A stretch of 64,000 bases of DNA from Cladobotryum mycophilum (Eukaryota > Ascomycota > Sordariomycetes > Hypocreales > Hypocreaceae), in the NCBI GenBank assembly GCA_036429605.1, contig JAVFKD010000002.1:310001-374000 (forward strand), read 5' to 3'. Every line of letters starts with the position of its first letter. Position 1 is the first letter of the stretch. A model generated the notes under the pieces. The model ran no database searches. It was not told where the DNA came from and saw only the letters and a program-made list of their open reading frames with translations. Shown here in pieces: positions 34,760-45,681 of this stretch. Position numbers and translations under genes: made by a program.

Positions 34760-37700
34760 TTAGATACGCGCCTTTCGAAGCAATTTTACAATAGCGTTAG
34801 GGGCCAAGTGTCTCTCTGCTACACGCAAGGCATCCCTGTTCGGTCCATTTCGAAGATCCTTAGAAGTTACCTTCTTGAGAAGCAAATTTACCATAGTTTC
34901 CGACTTAGACATGATTGCGTATATTAAAGGCGTTCCGCCTGAGGATCCAGTGGGACTGACTGAAGCTCCTCTGTCGAGTAGTAGTTTGACCGTGTCCTCC
35001 AACCCACATTTGACAGCGTATATTAAAGGCGTTCCGCCTAAGTGGTCTCCGAGGTCAACTGAAGCTCCTCTGTCGAGCAGCATTTCGGCAGTGCCCTTAG
35101 GTCCACATTCGACGGCGTATAGTAAAGGCGTTTTGCCCAAGTGGTCTCCGAGGTCAACTGAAGCCCCTCTGTCGAGCAGCAATTCGGCAGTGCCCTTAGA
35201 TCTACGTTTGACGGCGTATATTAAAGGCGTTGTGCCTGCGTAGTCTCCGCGATCAATTGAAGCTCCTCTGTCGAGCAGCAATTCGGCGGTGCCCTTAGAT
35301 CCATATTCGGCTGCGAGCATCAAAGGCGTTTTGTCGCCTGCGCCCTCTACTGAAGCTCCTCTGTCGAGCAGCAATTCGGCAGTGCCTTTAGATCCATATT
35401 CGGCTGCGAGCATTAAAGGCGTTTTGCCTGAGCGGCCTGCGCTATCAACTGGAGTTCCCTTGTCTATTAGTAGCTGTATAAGAGCCTCGGGGTGAGCGAA
35501 TCTTCGTCTTATCGTGAATGATAATGATACTTGTGTTTTGAAGTCCAGGGAGTCAAGGTTCTCGATAAGAAATTGGATCACCTTCTTAGATCCTTCCCAA
35601 ATTGCTATGCTTAAGATTGACTGGTTTGTGGCATATTGCCTAGTGAGCCTGTTAAGGACTAACAGTACTATGCTCTTATGGTCTCCTTCAACCGCTAGGT
35701 GTAATAGCGTCCAGACTTGCTTTTCCTTGTCCGAATCAATCCATGAATCTATAAGTAAATCCCTTATAGCCGCAGGTTGTTTATTGATTGCCCCTAACAG
35801 CAGCTTCCAGAAGTCGTCGTCAGAGCAGCCAATAAAACACACTTTACTAAGTAGTGACCTTAAGATTGTCTTGGAATCATTTTGAATCGCTAGAGAAATG
35901 AGATATCGATGTTCTGGGTATGATATGTTGAGGGGAGCATCCATGTTGATGAGCATCTTCAATATAGTTTGGCATTCCTTCTCAGTTGCTTGAGATAATC
36001 CTTGGCCAATCCAGGCTGATTGTGGGTCAATAGAGGCAACCTTTTCGATGACTAGATGCCTTGTCGTTTTGAAACATCGCTTAGATGCTAACCATAGTAG
36101 CTCCCAGTTTCTGCAGTCTGACAAGTCGATGAGTGCACCTTTGTCAATAAATAATCGCACCAGAGTCTCATATCCTTTCTTGGCTGCCAGTGCGAATGGT
36201 GTCTGACCTTTGCTATCTTGCAAGTCCATAGAAGCTCCTTTGCTAATAAGAACACGCACAATTGTTTCATCTCCTTTGTCGATTGCTAAAGCTAGTGGCG
36301 TTTTACCACCGACATCTTGATGGTCGATTGCGGCACCTTTGTTGATGAAAAAATGTATGAGACACCCAAATCCACCTATAGCTGCCAATGATAAAGGTGT
36401 CCGGCCATCTCTATCTATGTGATCAACTTCAGCGCCTCTTTCGACAAGAAAGCATGCCACAGTCTCAAACCCATTCATCGCCGCAAGCGATAAAGGAGTT
36501 TGACCACATTGATCCGAATGATCGATCAAGGCACCATTGTTAACAAGGAAATTCGTTACCACGCTGTATCCATTCATGGCTGCGAGAGATAAAGGTGTTC
36601 GACCACATCCATCCGCATGGTGAATAGATGCTCCTCTGTTAACAAGCAACCGAGTGATGGCCTCAAAGCCTTTCGATGCTGCTAGAGATAAGGGGGTTTC
36701 ATCGTAGTATTTAATTCTTGACTCGAGAGAAGCGCCTGCGTCCATCAAGATTCTTGTTGTACTTTCGTGGCCTTTCTCGACTGCAAACAATAATGGCGTT
36801 TGGTCAGACTTGTCCTTGTGGTTGACAGCAGCCCCCTTGTTGATAAGCAGAGAAGCCATGGATTCATGGCCACTTTTCGTTGCGAGGGATAATGAAGTTC
36901 TACAGTCCTTGTCTTCTACATCAACGATGGCCTGCTTCTTCTCAAGCAACAGTCGTACAGTTGCTTCATGCTCAGATGTTGTTGCTTCTAAGAGTGGATG
37001 TTGACCTCGAGGTTGCCAATCGAGGTCCACAAGCTTCAGGTTGAGACGATGTGACGCCATACAATCCGCATCTCTGTCGAGCAGGTGCTGGACTATTAAC
37101 TTTCGCCCGTCACGAGCTGCATAGCTGAGGGGCGTGTGTCCCCAACGATCAGACACGTCCGGATTAGCGCCATGTTTGAGCAAGAGTTCCACAACGTCCT
37201 CGTGATGCCTCTTTGCTGCCCACAATAGCGGCGTCCGGCCAAGCGTGTCTTGAGCATTTGGGCCCCTCACTGAGACCAGTCTCTCGACGGTATGGGCTAG
37301 TCCAAAATATGCAGCCAAGTGAGGCCCCGAACACTTCCATCGACGTCGAATGACCATTTGCTCAAAGTCTTCACTCAAATCTATTGATTGGCAATATTCG
37401 TCGACCTTTGACTCGCACTCCAAAAAGTCCACCACCTCCTGGCATATCGGAGAAGCCTTGGCATGACAAGCCCAATTGACGGTAGCGTAACCATGTAATT
37501 TGTTAGCATCTACAACAGTGCGATTTTTTTGCAGACATCTCTCCCTCTTTATTGAATGAGAGGCAGGTTATACAGATCTTTGTAAGATCGGTCTGAGCTG
37601 TAGGGAACCATCGCTTGCTTGTTTGTTCAAAATACTCTTGCGTTGTAAAGTGGACGAGGCGAATGATATCGCTTTGGTCATCAATAATCACCAACCCAGC

Positions 37701-40043
37701 GCATGCCGAGATCATATCCGTAATTTGTGGCAAGTCGTGTTTATCAAGTTGATGCTTGCCAGGCTTTATTCCAAGAGCGTGTTGTAGTTCTAATGTTCGC
37801 AGCGGCCTCCGTGCATGAGAGATCCACGATAGAACCTTGAATGCAAGGTCTTTGTATCCACGCATCTGTCCGGTTACCCTGTCCATGGCCATGTCGTAAG
37901 CTTTGCTCAGGATGTCATTCAAATTATGATCCGACTTCTGATGGAAACCACACAGGGCATCTTGCACGTCATTGAACGTGAACTTATCTCGCAGAGAATC
38001 GAGATAGATCTTTGCCAGTAGAAACCTAATACTTCATCAGTCAAGGTACTTGCCTGCATGCATTAAGACAACTTACATTCCTCTAATGGAGTTGGATATC
38101 TTTTGGATGATGTCCGATTGTAGCTTTTCATTATCCTTGATGACTGAGGGTAATTCCTGCATGTGCTCCTCCAAATACTTCCTCACATCGCCTTCATCGG
38201 CTCGAATCTCCAACACTGCGCTTCCATCAAATCTTTTCTCAATCTCGGGGGTGAACCGCGACGTTGCAAGTATGTTTACCCCGTGCTTCCTTTTTAACTC
38301 GAAGAGCTCGGAGACAAAACGCGACAGACAGCCACTGGACAACTCACATTCATCCAGAGCATCAACGACGATAAATATCTTGGAGTACGCTTGGGATAGC
38401 ATTTTGAGTGTATCGAGGAGTTCTTCCAGTGAAGGTCGCGTTCGCTTTTTCCGATGGACGTCATGGAGTGTTTTTATGCAATGAGGTAGGGTCGGTTGAT
38501 GCTGTGCCAACTGCTTGACGAGACTCGCGACCATGTGATTGATGTTTTGCTCTTGCTGTCGCTGAAAGTTGCAGTATATGTATGCAAGCCCAATACTGTC
38601 ATAATCGTGAATGTCCCTCATTAGGTCGTCCACCACGATGGATGCGAGAATTGTTTTGCCTGCACCTGGAATACCTGGGCAAAATAATGTCTGACTCCTC
38701 TCGCTCTTCCATTTCTGGTACTGTGGTGAATCGAGGAGCCACTAGCCAGATCCTCCCTGCCGTATTTTGAGGAAATCGCTATGTTGTGGGCCGTAGTCGA
38801 GTGATGTGAGCCAGTCAAGAAGCTCTCGGTCTTCCCTTTTATTGAGTGTAGAACGCACTGCATGGGTTTCCTCGAGAACTGTCAAACATTTTGGTATCAG
38901 ATTATATATCTACATCTAAAGCTTAGATAGGCTTACTTAGATTAAGCTTGTCCTTGACTGAGTGTTCAAGGTCAATGTCACTCGGCTGGGTGTACTCGAG
39001 GAGCTCCTTTGCAAAGCCTGCCGCAACAGCTGCTGCATGCTCTTGCCAAGCCTTATTCTTATGAGAATCTGCATAATCGCAAATCCCTCGGATGACCAGG
39101 CAAGGAAAGTTATTCATGAGGCCGGCTGCTTCCATCTCCACACAAAGAATCTTGCCTCCAAGAGTACTGTTAAGATTATCTCGGAAGACGGCATCTTTGA
39201 TGACCTGATTTCCAGAAGCAACAATGCCGTAGTGGATGCGCATGCCTCTGGATCGCCTCTTAACGAGCTTAGAATGGTCACAGAGCTGACACGATTCTAG
39301 GGCATCCTCTCCAACGTCGTCGCCTTCGTCTTCGGTGATCTCGAGCACTTCTTCGTCATTCTCAACATGGCCGGCATCTGCCTTGAAGAGCAACTCTTTG
39401 AGTGATTCCGACTTGAGATATTTCGGAGCTAGTCTTGGCCACTCTTTTCCAAGTTCCTCAAGGTAGGTGGGTATTCGAGAGCCACTCATCTCATGTTCTG
39501 TTTGGAGCCTCGTCAAGGCTGTGAGAAGTGAGGTTGGTGGATTATTCAAGGCTCCCGTCCTTTCGAATTCCCCCCTTCGTTCGCTTTGCCCATGTCCCAC
39601 TGTATCACACCAGGATATTCTTGACCTGGGACACTAACAACCACATCTCCAAGTCTGACTTTAGGAGGAACGCCGCCACCAATGCCGACCATCAGCCCAA
39701 ACTTGATGGAAGGAAATGTTGAGATCATCGAGGTGGCTGCTGTGGCTGCAGAGACGGTTCCGATTTTCCCCATTGGAAGGCAGGCAATGACAATGTTATG
39801 TCCACCTATTGATCCGAGAGTGTAGGTGTTGGGATCGTTTGGAGGCTTTCTGAGGGTGATGTGCCTCTGGTCCAACATGGCAATCGCCGCAGTTTGCTCC
39901 TTTGGAAGTGCACAAATCCACCCCACGACGTAGTCTTTGTGTGTCAATTGTGTCAAGCTGCTCACACCATTCCCGCGGTTCGCGGCTTTCTTTGACCGAT
40001 TTTGCTCGGTATCATCGTCGCCATCCCTCGACCGCTTTGACAT
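34760..40043 (-). pseudogene. PNP-NACHT-ankyrin NLR-type (STAND) protein, disrupted
   Basis: Intracellular NLR-like signalling NTPase of about 1724 residues when read through its lesions. Exons: 38937-40043, 38077-38878 and 34760-38025. Residues about 45-370 form a nucleoside-phosphorylase-like domain (GWICALPKEQTAAI, GLMVGIGGGVP, CVEMEAAGLM, RGICDYADSH). The NACHT domain has Walker A GIPGAGKT (about 438-445) and Walker B IFIVVDALDECE. About 25 ankyrin units of 33 residues follow. In fungi such proteins act in self/non-self recognition and cell death; related PNP effectors in bacteria cleave ATP. Three lesions are seen: one G missing in the G6 run at about 39570-39575, TAG at 38742-38744 at the usual Gln of the G-Q-W-L-L segment, and one extra A in the A7 run at 37524-37530. 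Correcting the two indels gives exactly 1725 codons. I call it a pseudogene because of the TAG, but an expressed read-through or an error cannot be excluded. Confidence 0.85.
34920..35470 (-). repeat. Near-identical tandem ankyrin repeat units (99/93 bp)
   Basis: The motif AAAGGCGTT recurs at 34926, 35025, 35124, 35223, 35322 and 35415, spaced 99, 99, 99, 99 and 93 bp. Units share long blocks such as GAAGCTCCTCTGTCGAG and ATTCGGCAGTGCCC. They encode 33-residue ankyrin repeats (ELLLDRGAS core); the 93-bp unit lacks two residues. The upstream ankyrin units of the same gene are far more diverged. Confidence 0.92.
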
Positions 40044-40799
40044 GGTAAAGGAACAATTGACATCGGGTTGTAACAAAAGCAATATGCTGTTATGAGTTTG
40101 CTACTGTATATTGAAGTCTTGAGAAAGGTTCTAGAGAATGTTAATGTGGAGGAGGCCTCGTACGGCATATTGATGCCCAATGCTGTGAGGCGCGGCAAAG
40201 CTGCGCCTGCAGAAGGTCTGCTTCCCCTGTTACAGCCAATCGCTTGACGCAACCAGTTCGCCTCGAATCAACCAATGACTTTTCACGTTCATCAACGCCT
40301 ACAATATGCCTCGGTATAGAGGATGATCTTGGCATGTAACAAAAGAAACCTCCCAAAAATTGACAATGCATTGTTTCAAAATGAAATCGTGTTCATGAAG
40401 TAATAAACATCTACCATGTGTCATTTACTTGTAACATCTCTCGTAAATTGTCAACGTTGCACCGGATTTCTGCATTTTCCTACCAATGTCTTATGTCGTA
40501 CCGGATGCCTAAAACGTCCATCAGTCCGGGCTGGAGAATCGACCTCGAAGTCACCTCTCTACGCGAGCGCACCCCCTTCTCCCATGGCCGCGAGGTAAAT
40601 CGATGCTGATGAGTGAGTGTAGGAAGTGGACTTGTAGATTCCTTATTCTATTTACCTAAATCTTTTTGCTTAACAAGTAATTATAGTCGGGCATGGCCTT
40701 TTCTACCAATCCACAGAGTGCCTCCGCGGCTGCAGGGCCAAATTCATCCTCCCACTGCTCGCGTTTAGACTCTATATCTATGCCCCGTGAAGTCCCGGA
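40044..40799. other. Intergenic spacer
   Basis: About 750 bp upstream of the NLR gene and downstream of the P-loop gene. No recognisable coding sequence. Confidence 0.5.
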
Positions 40800-41544
40800 T
40801 CAGGCAATTGAAGTGGAACTCCATAATCCATTCATAAAGATCTTTTGACGTTGACTGGACTTTGGGTCGTCGGCTGGCAGCTTCGCACCCCACTCATAGC
40901 GGACGTGGGCCGGATCCATGTGACACATTTCACACAACTTGTCAATGGACCATCTTTCGATGATGTCGTCTGCATCAACTACAATCGGCTTTGAATACCC
41001 ACCTGTGGGATCCTCCTGCTCCCGCGACAGGTACAAGTCGTGGAGTTGGCGAGACCATCGAAAGGTTGGGAAGAAGGACCAAGACTTGCCGAGAACATCG
41101 ACAGATCCAGCGCAAGTCTCTGCCCTATACCAAGACTCAAAGGTGAGAGCGGGATGTCGGATCATGAAAACAGGCAGCCAAGAAGCCAAATAGTCATCGG
41201 GGAAAATGGTGAGATTGGTTCTTGTTGGAGAGGTTGAGCTGCGTGGATTGCAAGTAAAGGGCTGTGTACACTCACCTCCCCACATGCTCTGGGACAGACT
41301 GGAGGGCTCCCATAAATGAAATATATGATTTTTAACAAATAGAGGCTTTTCCTACTGAGTGTGAGCTATATACTTATTAATGGGGGTGAAAAATCTCTAC
41401 CTCGGCGATCGCTATAGCTCGAGCATTCTCAAGTTTCTCCAAGCCCGCCTGAAGGAGATTGTCATAACCCTGACGATTCTCCTCGCTAATTTCTGTAAAC
41501 GGGCCCCAGCTGAAGTTTTGTCGTGCAAATCTGATTGGATCCAT
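40800..41544 (-). CDS. Sulfotransferase-like P-loop protein, N-terminally truncated
   Basis: Predicted protein of 231 residues from exons 41401-41544 and 40800-41351 (49 bp intron), summing to 232 codons. MDPIRFARQNFSWGPFTEIS, KPLFVKNHIFHL, FMIRHPALTFESWYRA, FRWSRQLHDLYL and PIVVDADDIIERWSIDKLCE are hallmarks of an uncharacterised fungal sulfotransferase-like family of P-loop proteins. These normally begin with a T/R-P-R-S-x-S-N nucleotide-binding loop. That loop is not present in the model. Open sequence upstream of the ATG (SVQSLGSPPLRTAR) still looks homologous, so the true first exon probably lay further upstream, where the (AGCAAAT)n array now sits next to an AVSNETALADALF segment. The gene may therefore be damaged at its 5' end. 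Confidence 0.65.
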
Positions 41545-41656
41545 CCTGGCTGTTCTGAGAGGAGGCGACCCAAGAGATTGGACGCTGTTCTGGGATGATA
41601 AAAGAGAAAGACGTCTTTATAAAGAGAGCGTCGGCTAGCGCCGTTTCATTGCTCAC

Positions 41657-41726
41657 AGCAAATAGCAAATAGCAAATAGCAAATAGCAAATAGCAAATAG
41701 CAAATAGTAAACAGCAAACAGCACAT
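41657..41726 (+). repeat. (AGCAAAT)7 minisatellite
   Basis: Seven perfect 7-bp units at 41657-41705 followed by about three degenerate units (AGTAAAC, AGCAAAC, AGCACAT). Three units make 21 bp, so on the minus strand the array is translated as a stop-free heptapeptide LLFAICY repeated in frame. Confidence 0.95.
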
Positions 41727-42566
41727 AGCTCTATAAGTAGACGAGCCTGTTGTTTTCGAGCTAGGAGTCTAACACAGGCCACCAGCCAAGATTTAGCAGG
41801 CATTTGTTGTAGTACTATGCAGGTATAAGTAGGGAAAAGGTGGTCCATATAATGCCCTAGTCATGTACGTCCAAACGGCAGAGATGTATCTTGCGCCAGG
41901 AGTAGCTTGTCAACAAGGCTAAATTACAGGGCCCGACAGCCCGAACGGCCAATGAAACCAAAGCGACAAGCCAGTAGATGTGTGTTAGGGGGTAAGCCTG
42001 CAGCATGGCGACAAACTCATAATCCAGCCAGCCAGCCGGCCGGCCAGCCAAACCGCTGCCAGTTGGTGTTGGTTGAAGGACATTGTTACCGCCAGGAGTT
42101 GTACTCCGTACGCAATCAAGAAATGTACTTGTAGAGTGCTCCTAATCGGGCGTTAGGTAGGGCGTAAGTAGTTTAATGGATCAGATATTACCTGTGATGG
42201 CATAGTAATACCGAGACACACGATTGTACTGCGAATGTTACCTAGAGCGTTTAGTTAAGTATCGACTGGATCTTCTATGACGCTGCCTTGATGCTAAGGA
42301 CTTTAGTGAATTCGTCTGCATTGGGCATCTTGCAGCTCTCGTTACTTCAAGAAAGACAATCCTCTAGCGTGCGAGAGGGTTTGCCCTTGCATCGACCGAG
42401 GTGGCCGCTACTAGAATGTACGTCGTACCCAAATACCGATAAAGAGCGCCGCCATCATGGCTCAAGCAGCTTGTCCATCAGCGCTACAACCGGAACACAT
42501 TCACCGAATCCATTCACTTTGTCGCGCCTTCAATCTTCAATCCTCAGACACCAACAACAGAGCGAA
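41727..42566. other. Intergenic spacer
   Basis: About 840 bp with a GC-rich CCAGCC/GGCC stretch near 42025-42050 and no recognisable coding sequence. A frame open from 42457 overlaps the next gene, but its first 60 residues do not resemble the family. Confidence 0.5.
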
Positions 42567-43404
42567 ATGGGGAGCACCAAAGCCAAAAGCCAAACCTCGG
42601 CCGTGCCCGAGTACTCTGACGAGATACACGCCGAGGGCCTATGGGCGGTCTCGCAAGCTGGAAACCAGGGCATCTGATGTTTGCTTCGTTTCATATCCCA
42701 AGTCCGGAACCACATGGCTTTCCTACATCATTGTCCTCATCACTGGCAATGCCGGCAAGTCACTACAAGATTCACACTACTGGGTCGAGAGCAACTGGAC
42801 CTCGGAAAGCAAGGTCCCCCTTGAGGAGACCCAGGGACCGAGAATGCTCAAATCCCACATGCCATACAACATGGCCCTTGGCGGTGACCCTGCTAAGAAC
42901 GCATGCAAATACATTTACATTGCTCGAAATCCCAAGGACGTTTGCTCTTCATATTACCACTTTGAGAGCAACAAGAGCTGGACAGGCTACTACGACGGCG
43001 GCTGGGATCACTGGCTCCAGATGTTTGTCGACGGCAAGGCCCATCGAGACGACTGGTTCGACCACGTCCTCAGCTGGTGGGAGCACCGCGATGCCGAAAA
43101 CATCTTGTTCCTAACGTACGAGTATCTGAAGCGGGACATGGCCGGGCAGCTGAGAAAGGTCGCCCAGTTCCTGAGTGCCACCCTCGACGACGCCAAGTTT
43201 GAAGAGATTGAACACAAGGTCAGCTTTTCCGAGATGAAAAAGACCGACTTCAGCGCCCCGAAGAGCAAAGAGATGGGCAAGTTCTTTAGGAAAGGCGAGA
43301 TTGGGTCTTGGAAGGAGTACTTTACGGTTGCACAGAACGAAAGGTTTGGCCAGCTGTACAAGGCCAAGATGGGCTCTTCTGGTCTTACTTTTACCTTTGA
43401 ATGA
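42567..43404 (+). CDS. Cytosolic-type (PAPS-dependent) sulfotransferase, frameshift near N-terminus
   Basis: Transfers sulfate from PAPS to a small-molecule hydroxyl or amine; about 278 residues, intronless. PAPS-binding motifs are YPKSGTTW (5' phosphosulfate loop), RNPKDVCSSYYH (3' phosphate) and RKGEIGSWKEYF near the C-terminus. Two starts compete. The frame that contains the motifs is open from an ATG at 42457, but its first 70 residues look random. The frame from ATG 42567 (MGSTKAKSQTSAVPEYSDEI, then AGNQ) looks like a true sulfotransferase N-terminus but ends in TGA at 42675-42677, just where the other frame becomes homologous (ASDVCF). Removing one G of the GGG at 42668-42670 joins them into exactly 279 codons including the stop. 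So there is a one-base surplus (or two missing), real or artefactual. Confidence 0.8.
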
Positions 43405-43593
43405 ATGAGTGGTATTAGGTCACACACAGGTTAGCATTTAGAGATATGCTCTGAGCAGCATACTATTCATCATGTCTCATGTATTGCATAGTTGATTGAA
43501 TTGAGAGTCTTTAAGGCATGAATTACAAAATGCTATTAATTAAATACGCCCGAGCCTCGCTGTCTATTATGGTTATATATTTTCTTCTAGTCA

Positions 43594-45681
43594 TCAATAT
43601 GCATGTTGACCTCCAGTGGATAAACATGAAAAGTATTCACTTAAAGCCTCTGCCGTCCCACTACCTTCAACCAGTCCTATCAGCGCCCCAACATATCCGT
43701 CCGGTCGAACAATCACTATGCCGCCATACTCTTGGTCGAGGCCAGCCTTGGCATGCGCCACTGCTGTCGGTCTGCTGTTTGGGACGCACGTCTGGTCATC
43801 GGTGTAAACATGGTACCAGTAACGACCCAGCATGCCGGGCACATCCCTCTTTGTCTCAATGGTTTTCCTGCCAACCGCAAACACCAGGCAGAATGTGAAG
43901 AGGTGACTGTGCGGGTTGTGCTTCTCAAGGCTCGAGGTCTTGTCTGTCCGCAAGTGCGACGTGTAGAAAGAGTCGCCGCCCTTCATGTGAGCCAGGTTCT
44001 TAGCCAAGTCCCGCAGCGCAACGCGAGTCTTTGCCGGATTACCTGCGAAGACGAAGATGCGGAAAGATCCGTTAAAGGGCACTGCTTGCTCCAGATGAAC
44101 CACGTCAGCATCCATGACGCGAGTTACATCGGCTCGAATAAACGAATGGCCGGGAGCCAGCTTCCCCCTCCGGCATGGAAAAGCGATGATCTGGCAGGGT
44201 GATTGTGGGACCAGTTCAGGACGTTTGGGATGTACTGGGTGCCGTACCCGCTAACGAATGCTCTTGCATGCCTGTACGCCCTTGAAAAGTCGTCATCGAG
44301 GTCTTTGCAACTGAAAGCAGCTCGATTATCGCGGGTGGTGTGAACTTTCTGTGACTGAAGCTTCGCGTACCAGCTGTCAAACTCGATGAGAGTCTTTGCG
44401 ACGCCTCTTCGCTCGTGCTCGTACGTCTTTAGAAGATCGCGATGGGCAAAGCCTCGCTCTACCATGTGGATTTTCCAAGCCAGATTTACCGAATCCATAA
44501 ACGCCATGTTCATTCCTTGGCCAGCTTTTGGCTGTCAACATGTTAGCAACTTATTCATTTGGAGCGTTTCTTGTTCGATAGGGTACAAACACTGTGCGTA
44601 TGGCATGCATCGCCGCCCAAGAAGATGCGCTCGTCCACGGTATAGCGATCTGCCAGTCCTTGTCTGATAGGATATGACGAATGCCAGTCGACGTGGTCCC
44701 ATTCAATGCTATACGGGTGTAGAATTTTCTTGGTAAGGTCTTTCATCTCTTGCGCCGTAGCTGTTTTCCTCGGATTCCAGCCGGGATCGTTGGAAGAGGA
44801 AAGGTGTAGATAGAGTCGGACCATATCGTTCTCCCTAGGTATGAGCAGCGCAGACCCATGTTCACTATGAATCAGGCTCGACATCTAGTCTCGTGAGCTA
44901 CAGCGCGGTCAATTGTGACGCTACATAAAACTCACTTTGATATCTGGAAAGTCGGTCCTCACTACGGCGTCTATGACACCCCAAACATCTGTTGCCGCGT
45001 CCTTGTACTGCATTTTGAGGTTGAGCTGTTTTCTCACAAATGACCTGCGTCCCTCCGCGCCGAAAAGGTATTTCGCTCGCAAAGTCTCTTCGGTTGTGCC
45101 GTCCACGTGGCTCAGCTTCACAACAAGTGGATGTGCCGTCTTGTCGTGGGTGTTTTTGAAGCTTGTTATCGTCCAAGGTCGCTGTACTTTAACACCTCTT
45201 TCTTCAATATCAGATATAAAGGCCTTTTCTATCCAGCCTTGGTGCAGCATCGTTTGAAATGGATATCGCGCGTCGATAAAGTCCGGACAAGTTGGCGATC
45301 CTCCTGTACGGCTAATGCCCTGGCCAGAGCCGGTCGCAGTCCAGAAATTTGTTTCGCGGAGCTTAGCTGGCTTGTATGACATTATAGCAGACTTCAATCC
45401 CATGTTCCGTAGCAACTCCAAGGAGCGCGGCTGTATCCCGTCTGCTCTCCCTACCTGGGTTGGCTGCAGGCGTTTGTCAATATGCTTGATCTTGTAACCC
45501 CAACGAGACAAACATGATGAGAGCATAAGACCGGCCGGTCCAGCTCCAACGATGACTGTGACTGTGTCAGCAAAAGTATGGCGGGCTCTCTTTTTGCTAT
45601 CTGCGACTAACCGATATCATAGCATTCATCGCCGTTGCTGGGACGCTCTTGACGCAGCGGTAATGAATCCATAATTCTCAT
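43594..45681 (-). CDS. FAD-dependent phenol-hydroxylase-type monooxygenase 2 (frameshift)
   Basis: Second flavin aromatic hydroxylase of the window, about 640 residues, the usual length for phenol 2-monooxygenases. Exons: 45612-45681 (or from the in-frame ATG at 45672), 44936-45561, 44591-44884 and 43594-44531. GxGxxG is VGAGPAGLM, the DG-like motif GAEGRRSFVRK, and the second FAD motif FLGGDACHTHSPKAGQGMN crosses an intron. The C-terminal thioredoxin-like domain (AVPFNGSFRIFVFAG to GIVIVRPDGYVG) is complete. In exon 4 the frame breaks at a G5 run (CCCCC on the plus strand at about 44164-44168). Before it the text ends SSLFHAGGG; after it KLAPGHSFIRADVTRV continues in a different frame. One added G makes 640 codons from ATG 45672. 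It is only distantly similar to monooxygenase 1. Confidence 0.85.

Noticed and set aside
34875..35243. Plus-strand frames repeating the segment TAYIKGV and SSSNSAVPL
   Set aside because: They are the reverse complement of the near-identical ankyrin units, not a separate repeat protein.
38621..38863. 80-codon minus-strand frame in the NLR NACHT region
   Set aside because: It overlaps the NLR coding frame in another register; the NACHT frame has clear homology on both sides of the TAG.
42457..42660. Sulfotransferase N-terminus from ATG 42457
   Set aside because: The first 70 residues do not resemble the family, whereas the alternative frame from 42567 does; I treat the junction as an indel.
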